Shown piece by piece: positions 7,679 to 15,975 of a DNA stretch of 25,563 nt. The notes beneath the pieces were generated by a model, which was not told the origin of the DNA, made no database searches, and saw only the letters and a program-made list of their open reading frames with translations. The stretch lies in the NCBI GenBank assembly GCA_934408835.1, contig CAKRVU010000001.1:1-25563 (forward strand), given 5' to 3'. The number at the start of each line of letters is the position of its first letter. The first letter of the stretch is position 1. The DNA comes from an uncultured Oscillospiraceae bacterium. GTDB taxonomy: Bacteria; Bacillota; Clostridia; Oscillospirales; Ruminococcaceae. The position numbers and the translations under genes were made by a program.

Positions 7679-8700
7679 AGATCATTGTCGACGCATTCGG
7701 GGGAGACCGTTCTCCGGCAGCGGTGGTAGAGGGCGCGGCGCTTGCCGTTGGGGAGTACGATGATATCGAAATCATCCTGACGGGGAACCGGGAAACGCTG
7801 CTTCAGGAACTCAAGAGGCAGGGCGTTTCTTCCGACCGAATTGACATTCGAGACGCGTCCGGCGTCATAACGGTGGAAGAGGATCCCTTTGAAATCCGGC
7901 GTTCCAAAAAGGACAGCTCTATGGGCGTGGGATTGCGCCTTTTAGTTGACGGAACAGGAGACGCTTTTGTCAGCGCCGGCAGCACGGGGGCTTTGGCAGT
8001 CGGTTCTTCCTTTGTCGTACGGCGGCTCAAGGGAGTGCGCCGTGCCGCGTTGGCTCCCACCCTTCCGTCGTCAAAGGGCAGCTTCTTATTGCTCGATGCC
8101 GGTGCAAATCTCGATTGCCGTCCGGAAACGCTGCTTCAGTTTGCCGTTATGGGCTCGGTTTATATGCGATGCGTGTTTGGCATGCAGCAGCCGCGTGTTG
8201 GATTGGTCAACGTGGGCGAGGAGCCTACCAAGGGCACCGAAGCGCACCAAGAAGCCTATCGGCTGCTACAAGACAGTCCGTTTTTGCATTTTGTCGGCAA
8301 TATAGAAGCGCGCAGTCTACCCCTTGGTGTTTGCGATGTGGCTGTTGCGGACGGATTGTCTGGAAACATGATCCTCAAAACAATGGAGGGAATGGGTCGC
8401 TTTTTTGTTGATATGTTAAAAGATTTGTTTTTGAAAAATCCAAAAACGAAGCTTGCCGCAGGGTTGTTATATCGCGATTTAAACCAGTTGCGGCGACAGA
8501 TGGACTATACTGAATATGGCGGCGCTATCTTTTTGGGCGCTTCCCGTCCTGTCGTCAAGGCGCATGGCAGTTCTGACGCGAATGCCTTTAAAAACGCAAT
8601 CCGCCAGGCGCGCGCGTGCGTGGATAGCAACATTATAGAAGAGATGAAGCTTGGTCTAAACAAAATTTCGGATAGAGAGAAAGATTATGCGAGAGTTTGA
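7675..8700 (+). CDS. plsX: Phosphate acyltransferase PlsX
   Basis: Converts acyl-ACP to acyl-phosphate, the acyl donor for PlsY in the first step of glycerophospholipid synthesis; a peripheral membrane enzyme. The 341 residues are full length. Family blocks are MKIIVDAFGGDRSPAAVVEG, the SKKDSSMGVGLRL region, FVSAGSTGALAVGS, LLDAGANLDCRPE, LVNVGEEPTKGTEAHQEA, VADGLSGNMILKTMEG and YGGAIFLGASRPVVKAHGSS. It starts within the trmFO stop and its last 14 bases overlap rnc, so translation is probably coupled. In many Firmicutes acpP (acyl carrier protein) lies between plsX and rnc; here there is none. Confidence 0.96.
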   Translation: MKIIVDAFGGDRSPAAVVEGAALAVGEYDDIEIILTGNRETLLQELKRQGVSSDRIDIRDASGVITVEEDPFEIRRSKKDSSMGVGLRLLVDGTGDAFVSAGSTGALAVGSSFVVRRLKGVRRAALAPTLPSSKGSFLLLDAGANLDCRPETLLQFAVMGSVYMRCVFGMQQPRVGLVNVGEEPTKGTEAHQEAYRLLQDSPFLHFVGNIEARSLPLGVCDVAVADGLSGNMILKTMEGMGRFFVDMLKDLFLKNPKTKLAAGLLYRDLNQLRRQMDYTEYGGAIFLGASRPVVKAHGSSDANAFKNAIRQARACVDSNIIEEMKLGLNKISDREKDYARV

Positions 8701-9376
8701 AAAAAAGATAGGATACACCTTTGAGAACCCATTGTTGTTAGAAACGGCGTTTACCCACTCTTCTTATGTCAACGAGGGGAAACACGAGCGGGAAAACAAC
8801 GAGCGGCTGGAATTTCTCGGGGATTCGGTGCTATCGGTTCTGGTAGCTGAGCACCTCTATCGTTCCTTCCCCAAAAAGACGGAGGGGGAGCTAACAAAGC
8901 TGCGCGCTTCGTTGGTGTGCGACCATTCCCTTGCAGAGTTTGCGAAAAGAATTTCACTCGGAGATCAGCTGGTGATGGGGAAGGGCGAAGCCAATTCAGG
9001 CGGGCGCACCCGTCTGTCCAACCTGGAGGACGCGTTTGAGGCGCTTGTGGGCGCCATCTATCTGGACGGCGGTCTGGAGCAGGCGCGGCGTTTTGTCCTT
9101 TCCTTTTTGCCAAAGAAGATTGATTTGGCGCAATCGGAACGGTTGCAGGATTATAAGACGCAGCTGCAAGAGATCATTCAGCAGAATCCAGAGGAAAAGT
9201 TGCGGTATGTTCTGGTCGGCGAAAGCGGTCCTGATCACGACAAACGGTTCTCCGTTGAGGTGTGCCTCAATTCCAATGTGATTGGGCGCGGGAGCGGAAA
9301 GAGCAAAAAACAGGCGGAGCAGAACGCTGCAAAGCAGGCGCTGGAACTGATGGGCTACAACGCGAAAGCGAAATAA
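8687..9376 (+). CDS. rnc: Ribonuclease III
   Basis: Double-strand-specific endoribonuclease that processes rRNA precursors and structured mRNAs. The 229-residue product has the RNase III domain (about 1-145) with the signature NERLEFLGDSVL (38-49). Asp46 and Glu118 (in NLEDAFEALVGAIYLDGG) correspond to the catalytic Asp45 and Glu117 of the E. coli enzyme. The C-terminal double-stranded-RNA-binding domain (about 155-226) has DYKTQLQEIIQQ and the basic GKSKKQAEQNAAKQAL helix. It starts inside the end of plsX with only a weak purine-rich SD, consistent with coupling. It sits ahead of smc and ftsY, a conserved Firmicutes order. Confidence 0.97.
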   Translation: MREFEKKIGYTFENPLLLETAFTHSSYVNEGKHERENNERLEFLGDSVLSVLVAEHLYRSFPKKTEGELTKLRASLVCDHSLAEFAKRISLGDQLVMGKGEANSGGRTRLSNLEDAFEALVGAIYLDGGLEQARRFVLSFLPKKIDLAQSERLQDYKTQLQEIIQQNPEEKLRYVLVGESGPDHDKRFSVEVCLNSNVIGRGSGKSKKQAEQNAAKQALELMGYNAKAK

Positions 9377-9415
9377 AACGCTGCAAAACCCGAGTGGAAG
9401 GGAGGAAAGTCGGAT

Positions 9416-12400
9416 TTGCTGCTAAAATCATTGGAATTACAGGGCTTTAAATCCTTTCCGGATCGAACCCGACTGGAATTTCACCGGGGGCTTACCGCCG
9501 TTGTGGGACCGAACGGCTCGGGGAAGAGCAATATCAGCGATGCCATCCGCTGGGTTTTGGGAGAACAGTCTTCTAAAACGCTGCGCGGAAGCCGGATGGA
9601 GGACGTCATTTTTGTCGGAACCCAGAACCGGAGGTCTCAAGGATATGCCAAGGTTTCACTGGTCTTTGACAACTCTGACCGCACCTTTTTATTGGAAGAG
9701 GACGAGGTGACGCTTTCCCGAAAATATGATCGTTCGGGCGAAAGCGAGTACCTTTTGAACGGGAAGCCGGCGCTGTTAAAAGACGTTTTGGCACTGCTGA
9801 TGGATACTGGACTCAGCCGCGAGGGGTATTCCATGATCGGGCAGGGACGAATTGAGGAAATTGTCTCCGCCAGGTCGGGAGATCGCCGTCAAATTTTTGA
9901 AGAGGCGGCGGGGATTACCAAATTGCGCTACCGCAAGCGAGAGGCGTTAAAACAGCTAAAGTTGGCGGAGGAAAACTGCGTTCGGTTGACCGATATCCTG
10001 CGCGAGCTGGAAGAGCGGGTCGAGCCTTTGAAGAAGCAGGCGCAAAAGGCGAAGGAATATCGTATTCTGGACGAGCAGCGGACTTCTTTGCAGATTTCCC
10101 TTTGGGTGGAAGATCTCATGGACGGCAGGGAACGGCTGCGGCAGATACGGGATGAGCTGGCGCTTGCGCAACGGGATTATTCCGAGCAGGAAGAACGGCT
10201 TCAGACTGTTGCAGACGAGACGCAGCAGCTGTATCAGCAGCTTCAAACGGCGCAGGGCATGGTGCAAAAGCTTCGGCTTGAAAAGGAGCAGCTGTTTCAA
10301 AAGCGCGCTCAGGCACAGACGAGGCTGGCCGTTTTGCGGGAGTCCAAAGCGCAGGGCGAAAAGAACCTTGCGCGTCTTGAGGAGGAGACGGCGGCGTATT
10401 CTATGTCCGGGCAGCAGCTTTTGCAGCAGCGCCAAAAAAGAGAAAGCGAATTGTTGGTCCTTGCGGACAGGGGACAGGAACTGACGGTGCAGCTTCAAAA
10501 TCACACCCAAAAGCTTGCCCGATTAAAGGAGCAAGAGGACGAGTGCTCCGCTTTGCTGCAACAGACGCAGGAGCGGGAAAACGGCTTGGAGCTGTCCCGC
10601 TCGAATATCGCTTTTACCATAGAAGCGCTGCAAAGCCGCGTCCGGGAACGGTCGGAGCAGCAGCAGGAGCTTTCCGATCAAAAGGAGTCTCAAGAAACGC
10701 TGCTGCAACAATTTCAACGGCAGTACAGCGAGACCGAGTCTTTGCTAAATGAAATCGATCAGAAGCTTTTGGAATTGGAAAACCGACGGAAAGGATACCG
10801 GGTGAAACAGCAGTCGCGCCTGAAAAAGCAAGAAGAATTTGAGGCGGCGTTCCAAAGGCTTTTGACCTCTATTCGAGAGAGGGAACAGCGAAAGGGTATT
10901 CTGGAGGAATTCGAGCAAAATATGGATGGATTCTCCCACAGCGTCCGTTTTCTAAAGAAAGAAAGCCAGCGGGGTGCGCTGACGGGGATTTGCGGTACGG
11001 TAGCCGAATGCATTAGCGTTGGGGAACGAGAAACGCTGGCGATGGAAACGGCTCTCGGAGGCGCGTTGCAGCATATCATCGTGTTGGACGAAGGGGCTGC
11101 TAAACGAGCCATTGTCCGCTTAAAGGAGCGAAATGCGGGACGAGCCACCTTTTTGCCCTTAACTGCTGTTCAGGGAAAGCGTTTGCAGCAGTCGGGGCTT
11201 CTCTCTTTGGATGGGGTAATCGGTCTTGCGTCTGATTTGATTTCCTTTGACGAACGCTACCGCCCGGTGATGGAACAGCTTTTGGGGCGGACGGTGGTTG
11301 CCGAGAATTTGGATGTTGCCGTTGCCGTTGCCAAACAGTACGGCTACCGTTTTCGGATTGTGACGCTGGATGGGCAGATGGTGCAGGCGGGCGGTTCTAT
11401 GACCGGCGGTTCCCGCTCTAAAAACAGCGGAATTCTTTCCAGAAAAAACGAAATTTTGAAACTGAGAGAGGGCTTGGAGAAGCTAGAAGAAAAAAAGGTC
11501 GTTGCTGTGCGGCAGCGCGCTAAGTTGCTGGAACAGACTGAGGAGCTTGCCGCGACCTTGCGATCGTTGGAAGGCGAGGAAACGGGGTATCGCGAAGACC
11601 GCATTCGGGCGCAGGAGGAAGGAAAACGGATTCAAGAGCGCATTTTTTCACTCGAAGAGGCGCAGAAACACTTTTTTGAACGGGTCGCCGGAATCGAACA
11701 ACAAAAAGCCTCGGCGGAGGCGGAATTGTCCGCTCAAAAGGATGCGCTTCAGGCGCTTGAAGGGGAGTTTGCCCTGTTGGCGGAAGAAAAGGAGTCTGTT
11801 ATCAACCGGCGGGTGGACTTGGACACCGCGAGAAAGACCGAAGAGGAACAGCTGCAAACACTGCGTTTGGAACAGGCGGCGGTTGCGGCGGAGTCGGCGC
11901 AGCAGGACGCATTTCTTCAATCCATTCTGCAAAGGCAGGAGGAGGGTGAGGAGCGTCTGTCCCGTCTGAAAGAGGAGATTCTGTTACAACAACAATTGAT
12001 AAAGACTCAGGAGTCGGATATGGAACAGATTCAGACAGAATTTGTTCAGACAGACGATGAGGAGAAACGGCTGGATTCGGACGTTGCGGAGCACCTGGCC
12101 GTTCAAAATGAAGCCGAAAAGCAGATCCAAGAGCGGCGGCTGACCGAGCGGCGACTCCAAGAGAAAAAGGAACAGCTTGGATTACAAAAGGCGCGTCTGG
12201 AGGAACGAAAAGGCGTTTTTCTCCGGGAGGAGGAGAAGCTGTTGGGCGCCCTTTGGGAACAGTATCAGATAACGGAGAGCGAAGCGCGGGAACGAGCGGT
12301 TCCCCTCTCGGATTTGACGGCGGCGAAGAAGGAACTTGCCACAGTGAAAGGCAAAATCCGGGCGCTGGGAGCTGTCAATCCGGGCGCGATTGAGGAATAT

Positions 12401-12976
12401 CAGGAGGTGTCGGAACGATACCGATTCTTACAGGCGGAGATGGACGATATTCAAACTTCAAAGGAAGGGCTGGAGCGGATGGTACAGCAGCTCACCTCAA
12501 ACATGCAATCGCTGTTTCGCACTGCATTCGATCAGATAAATCAGCACTTTTCGCAGATATTCCGCGAGCTTTTCGGAGGCGGCTCGGCTGAACTGAGGCT
12601 GGAGGATGACGCAGAGATTCTCGACTGCGGAATTGAAATCAAGGTGCAGCCGCCGGGCAAAATTATCAAACAGCTGTCCGCCCTTTCCGGCGGCGAAAAG
12701 GCGTTTGTTGCTATTGCGATTTATTTTGCCATTTTAAAGGTGCGCCCGGCGCCGTTTTGTATTCTCGATGAAATCGAGGCGGCTTTGGACGACGTTAACG
12801 TCGATCGGTTTGCCTCTTATTTAAAGAAGATGGATCGCGATACACAGTTTATTGTAATCACGCACCGCCGCGGGACGATGGAACAGGCGGACGTGTTATA
12901 CGGTGTGACAATGCAAGAGGAAGGCGTTTCGAAGCTGCTGAAGCTGGGTGCGGCAGACGTGGGAGGCTATTCCTGA
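9416..12976 (+). CDS. smc: Chromosome segregation protein SMC
   Basis: SMC dimers, with ScpA and ScpB, organise and help segregate the chromosome. The 1186-residue product has the N-terminal head with Walker [10 protein letters not shown] (31-39) and [14 protein letters not shown] first coiled coil (about 165-515) is followed by the hinge (about 520-670), which has [10 protein letters not shown] and GGSMTGGS. A second coiled coil (about 675-1000) leads to the C-terminal head with signature LSGGEKAF (Ser1091) and Walker [13 protein letters not shown] (Asp1118-Glu1119). The start is TTG at 9416, 10 bases after GGAGG (9401-9405), giving [13 protein letters not shown] as in other SMCs; no ATG fits. 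It is the largest gene in the window and is followed by ftsY after 11 bases. Confidence 0.97.
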   Translation: MLLKSLELQGFKSFPDRTRLEFHRGLTAVVGPNGSGKSNISDAIRWVLGEQSSKTLRGSRMEDVIFVGTQNRRSQGYAKVSLVFDNSDRTFLLEEDEVTLSRKYDRSGESEYLLNGKPALLKDVLALLMDTGLSREGYSMIGQGRIEEIVSARSGDRRQIFEEAAGITKLRYRKREALKQLKLAEENCVRLTDILRELEERVEPLKKQAQKAKEYRILDEQRTSLQISLWVEDLMDGRERLRQIRDELALAQRDYSEQEERLQTVADETQQLYQQLQTAQGMVQKLRLEKEQLFQKRAQAQTRLAVLRESKAQGEKNLARLEEETAAYSMSGQQLLQQRQKRESELLVLADRGQELTVQLQNHTQKLARLKEQEDECSALLQQTQERENGLELSRSNIAFTIEALQSRVRERSEQQQELSDQKESQETLLQQFQRQYSETESLLNEIDQKLLELENRRKGYRVKQQSRLKKQEEFEAAFQRLLTSIREREQRKGILEEFEQNMDGFSHSVRFLKKESQRGALTGICGTVAECISVGERETLAMETALGGALQHIIVLDEGAAKRAIVRLKERNAGRATFLPLTAVQGKRLQQSGLLSLDGVIGLASDLISFDERYRPVMEQLLGRTVVAENLDVAVAVAKQYGYRFRIVTLDGQMVQAGGSMTGGSRSKNSGILSRKNEILKLREGLEKLEEKKVVAVRQRAKLLEQTEELAATLRSLEGEETGYREDRIRAQEEGKRIQERIFSLEEAQKHFFERVAGIEQQKASAEAELSAQKDALQALEGEFALLAEEKESVINRRVDLDTARKTEEEQLQTLRLEQAAVAAESAQQDAFLQSILQRQEEGEERLSRLKEEILLQQQLIKTQESDMEQIQTEFVQTDDEEKRLDSDVAEHLAVQNEAEKQIQERRLTERRLQEKKEQLGLQKARLEERKGVFLREEEKLLGALWEQYQITESEARERAVPLSDLTAAKKELATVKGKIRALGAVNPGAIEEYQEVSERYRFLQAEMDDIQTSKEGLERMVQQLTSNMQSLFRTAFDQINQHFSQIFRELFGGGSAELRLEDDAEILDCGIEIKVQPPGKIIKQLSALSGGEKAFVAIAIYFAILKVRPAPFCILDEIEAALDDVNVDRFASYLKKMDRDTQFIVITHRRGTMEQADVLYGVTMQEEGVSKLLKLGAADVGGYS

Positions 12977-12987
12977 AAGGAGAAAAT

Positions 12988-13899
12988 ATGGGGTTTTTTC
13001 AAAAAATCAAAAAAGGATTGACAAAAACACGGCGCGGGATGATGCAGCAGGTAGACGACGCGTTCGCAACCAAACCGGTGGACGAGGAGCTATTTGAAGA
13101 ATTGGAAGAGATTCTGATTTTGTCGGATGTCGGAATGGAAACTTCTATCGAAATCTGTAATCGGCTGCGCGCGCGGGTAAAGTCGGAGAAGATCAAGGAG
13201 GCTTCCGCTGCAAAGGACGCTTTCCGTCAAATTTTGATTGAGCTGCTTTCTTGCGATCAACCGATGCGCCTGGAGACAAAACCGTCCGTTATTTTGGTGG
13301 TTGGCGTCAACGGCGTTGGGAAGACAACAACCATAGGAAAGCTTGCGTGGAACTTTAAGCAAGAAGGGAAAACGGTTCTGCTGGCGGCGGCCGATACCTT
13401 TCGTGCTGCGGCTGTTGATCAGCTGGCCATTTGGGCGGAGCGCTGCGATTGTCGTATGATTCGGCATGAGGAAGGTGCGGATCCGGCTGCGGTTGTCTAT
13501 GACGGCATTGTATCCGCCAAAAAGAGGGAATATGACCTTGTTATCTGCGATACCGCCGGGAGACTGCACAACAAGAAAAACCTGATGCAAGAACTGGAAA
13601 AGATTATGCGTGTTGTCCGCCGCGAGGGGGACGGCTGCGATATTGAGGTGCTGTTGACGCTTGACGCGTCGACCGGACAAAATGGCGTTCGCCAGGCGGA
13701 GGAGTTTCAACAGGCGACTGACCTGACCGGCGTGATTTTAACCAAGCTCGACGGCACGGCGAAGGGTGGCGTGATTGCCGCGATTCGACATAAGCTGGGG
13801 TTGCCCATTCGATATGTCGGCGTGGGGGAGCAGCTGGATGATTTGCAGCCGTTTTTGCCGGAAGAATTTGTAAACGCTTTGTTTGAGGAGACAGAATGA
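12988..13899 (+). CDS. ftsY: Signal recognition particle receptor FtsY
   Basis: Membrane-associated SRP GTPase that receives ribosome-nascent chain-SRP complexes at the translocon. The 303-residue product has the N domain (about 1-90) and the G domain (about 95-300). G1 is GVNGVGKTTT (106-115), followed by AADTFRAAAVDQL, DTAGR (188-192), LDASTGQN and TKLDGTAKGG (from 252). It lacks the long acidic N-terminal extension of E. coli FtsY; the short basic N-terminus (FFQKIKKGLTKTRRG) is typical of Gram-positive forms. AAGGAG lies just before the ATG. The stop overlaps rdgB as ATGA (13896-13899). Confidence 0.97.
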   Translation: MGFFQKIKKGLTKTRRGMMQQVDDAFATKPVDEELFEELEEILILSDVGMETSIEICNRLRARVKSEKIKEASAAKDAFRQILIELLSCDQPMRLETKPSVILVVGVNGVGKTTTIGKLAWNFKQEGKTVLLAAADTFRAAAVDQLAIWAERCDCRMIRHEEGADPAAVVYDGIVSAKKREYDLVICDTAGRLHNKKNLMQELEKIMRVVRREGDGCDIEVLLTLDASTGQNGVRQAEEFQQATDLTGVILTKLDGTAKGGVIAAIRHKLGLPIRYVGVGEQLDDLQPFLPEEFVNALFEETE

Positions 13900-14474
13900 A
13901 ACTGATGATTGCAACCGGGAACGCCGGAAAACTGGCCGAGTTTCGCAGATTGCTCGCGCCTAGAAATATTCAGGTAGTTTCCGCATTGGAAGAGAAATCG
14001 TTTGATATGCCGGAGGAGACGGGCAGCAGTTTTGCGGAGAACGCTTGGATAAAGGCGCATGCGCTGTATACCGCGTTTGGGTGTCCATCTTTGGCGGACG
14101 ACAGCGGACTGGAGGTCGAGGCGTTAAACGGCGCCCCCGGAATCTACTCGGCGAGATACGCCGGAACAGAGGCGACGGACGCTGAAAACAATGAAAAACT
14201 GCTTTTGGCGCTGGAAGGGGAAGAAAACCGTCGCGCGCGTTTTGTCTGCACCATTTGTTATATCGACCGGACGGGGCAGGCGCACTATATTACCGAAAGC
14301 TGCAACGGACAGATTGCAACGGAGCCGCGCGGGGACGGCGGCTTTGGGTACGACCCTTTGTTTTTATATGATGGCAGAAGTTTTGCGGAACTGTCCGGAG
14401 ACGAGAAGGATCGGGTCAGTCACCGTTCCAAAGCAGTACGGAAATTTGCAGCGAGCATAGGAGAATGGGAATGA
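13896..14474 (+). CDS. rdgB: XTP/dITP diphosphatase (Ham1/RdgB family)
   Basis: Hydrolyses non-canonical purine triphosphates (XTP, dITP, ITP) to monophosphates, keeping them out of nucleic acids. The 192-residue product has ATGNAGKLAEFRRLL at the N-terminus, LADDSGLEVEALNGAPGIYSAR with the conserved Asp68-Asp69 pair, GDGGFGYDPLF and the SHRSKA block near the C-terminus (SHRxKA in the family). Length is typical. It overlaps the ftsY stop by four bases and shares ATGA (14471-14474) with the next gene, so all are probably translated from one message. Confidence 0.95.
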   Translation: MKLMIATGNAGKLAEFRRLLAPRNIQVVSALEEKSFDMPEETGSSFAENAWIKAHALYTAFGCPSLADDSGLEVEALNGAPGIYSARYAGTEATDAENNEKLLLALEGEENRRARFVCTICYIDRTGQAHYITESCNGQIATEPRGDGGFGYDPLFLYDGRSFAELSGDEKDRVSHRSKAVRKFAASIGEWE

Positions 14475-14749
14475 TAACAAGCAAAGAGCGGGCAGGACTG
14501 AGAAGTCTTGCCAACAAGACGGAGACAACGATACAGATTGGAAAGGGAGGACTGACTGACGAGGTATTGGCGCAGATGCTCGAAACCCTCACGGCGCGGG
14601 AGCTTATCAAGGTGCATTTGCTGCCAACAGCGCTTCTGTTTCCGAAGGAGGCGGCGCAACAGGCAGCGCAGAGGCTAGACGCGGAGATTGTTCAGGTAAT
14701 AGGCTCGAGATTTGTGCTATATAAGAAGAACCCGGAGAAAAAGGCGTGA
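14471..14749 (+). CDS. yhbY: YhbY/CRM-domain ribosome-associated RNA-binding protein
   Basis: Small CRM-domain protein that associates with pre-50S ribosomal particles in E. coli and is called YqeI in Bacillus. The 92-residue product starts MITSKERAGLRSLANK and has IQIGKGGLTDEV (the GxGG loop), ARELIKVHLL and VQVIGSRFVLYKK. The start at 14471 is preferred over the in-frame ATG at 14465 because AGGAGA (14459-14464) is 6 bases from 14471 but abuts 14465, and because 14471 forms an ATGA overlap with the rdgB stop. The stop overlaps nadD as GTGA. Gene order yhbY-nadD-yqeK-rsfS matches Bacillus. Confidence 0.93.
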   Translation: MITSKERAGLRSLANKTETTIQIGKGGLTDEVLAQMLETLTARELIKVHLLPTALLFPKEAAQQAAQRLDAEIVQVIGSRFVLYKKNPEKKA

Positions 14750-15975
14750 AAATCGGTATTTATGGCGGTACTTTTAATCCGATTCACTTAGGGCATATCT
14801 CTTTGGCCAAGCAATTACAATGCCAGTTTTCGCTCGACCGGGTGCTTTTGATTCCGACCGGAGAGCCTCCTCATAAGCAGGCGGAGGTTCTTGCGCCGGC
14901 AACAGATCGGATTGCACTTTGCCGGCTGGCCACGGCTGAGTACCCGGAATTTTCGGTATGCGACCTGGAGCTGCAGCGCGGCGGGAAAAGCTATACCGTT
15001 GATACTTTGAGAGAACTTCGGAACAGATTCCCAAACGATCGCCTTTTTTTGATTTTGGGAAGCGATATGCTCTTTTCGTTCACCTCTTGGAAGGAATACC
15101 GCACCATTTTGAAGGAGACGGTTCTTTTGGCGGGCGCGCGCAAATGGCGGGAATATGACGCGTTACAGGAGAAGGCAAAGGAACTCTGCGCAGAGGGCGG
15201 GAAGGTTTTGGTGTCCCGGATTTCTGTCGTGCCTATTTCGTCTACAGTTGTCCGTATGCGAATGGCGCAGGGCGCTGATTGCAGGGATTTTTTGCCTCCT
15301 TCTGTGGAAACCTATATCAAAGAGCACGCTTTATATTCCGATCGCAAACAGATGGTGCGGGAGATTCAAGCCATTGCCGCCCAAATGCTCAAACCTGAGC
15401 GGCTGAGACACACGCAGTGCGTGGTGAAGGAGGCGCTCAGGCTTGCTCACAGGTTCCATGCGGATTCGGAACAAGCGGAGCTTGCGGCGTGGCTGCACGA
15501 TATTTTGAAGAATCAGACGAAACAAAGTTTGTTGCAAATGATGGACGAGTATGGTATAATACTTTCCGAACTGGAACGGAGATCGCCGGCTTTGTGGCAC
15601 GCCATTGCCGCCCCGGATTACTGCCGGTGTCAGCTTGGAATAGTAGATTCGCAGGTGTTAACGGCGATCCGTTACCATACCACAGGACGCGCTGGGATGA
15701 GTCTGTTGGAACAGATTTTGTATTTGGCGGACGCTATCAGCGAGGATCGCGATTATCCGGGCGTGGAACTGCTGCGAAATCTGGCGGAGCAAAGTCTGGA
15801 AAGCGCCATTTTAACCAGCTTGACGTCGTTGCTCTCCCATCTGCTTTCGCAGGGACTCTTGTTGCATCCTGATACTGTAGCAGCTTATCAGGAGCTGACT
15901 CTAACACACATGGAGGATGATTATGACAGACGATATGTTCGGCAATCCTCGTACTTCGCCGGAAAAACAATCTAG
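14746..15975 (+). CDS. nadD: NadD-YqeK fusion: nicotinate-mononucleotide adenylyltransferase with HD phosphohydrolase
   Basis: One 409-residue ORF holds two enzymes usually encoded by neighbouring genes. Residues 1-200 are NadD, which makes nicotinate adenine dinucleotide from NaMN and ATP: GGTFNPIHLGH (7-17) is the nucleotidyltransferase site and PISSTVVRMRM near 165 is the ISSTxxR motif. Residues about 205-395 are the YqeK HD domain: RHTQC (His222), AAWLHDI (His251-Asp252), AIRYHTTG and LYLADAISEDR. YqeK homologues have been shown to hydrolyse diadenosine tetraphosphate. The start is GTG at 14746, overlapping the yhbY stop as GTGA. An internal ATG at 15352 at the domain junction has no SD, supporting a true fusion. 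The last 53 bases overlap the next gene. Confidence 0.93.
   Translation: MKIGIYGGTFNPIHLGHISLAKQLQCQFSLDRVLLIPTGEPPHKQAEVLAPATDRIALCRLATAEYPEFSVCDLELQRGGKSYTVDTLRELRNRFPNDRLFLILGSDMLFSFTSWKEYRTILKETVLLAGARKWREYDALQEKAKELCAEGGKVLVSRISVVPISSTVVRMRMAQGADCRDFLPPSVETYIKEHALYSDRKQMVREIQAIAAQMLKPERLRHTQCVVKEALRLAHRFHADSEQAELAAWLHDILKNQTKQSLLQMMDEYGIILSELERRSPALWHAIAAPDYCRCQLGIVDSQVLTAIRYHTTGRAGMSLLEQILYLADAISEDRDYPGVELLRNLAEQSLESAILTSLTSLLSHLLSQGLLLHPDTVAAYQELTLTHMEDDYDRRYVRQSSYFAGKTI
15532..15560 (+). promoter_or_regulatory. Possible internal promoter inside nadD-yqeK
   Basis: TTGCAA (15532-15537), a 17-base spacer and a perfect TATAAT (15555-15560) preceded by TG one base upstream (15552-15553), which is an extended -10. 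It lies about 360 bases before the LCP gene and could drive LCP-rsfS-leuS-dehydrogenase. The match is inside codons, so chance is possible. Confidence 0.4.

Noticed and set aside
9666..9694. TTGACA followed by an AT-rich hexamer inside smc
   Set aside because: The best -10 (TTATTG or TTTATT) is poor, so I do not call a promoter.
13090..13710. 206-codon minus-strand ORF
   Set aside because: Antisense to ftsY; long only because of the codon bias of ftsY.
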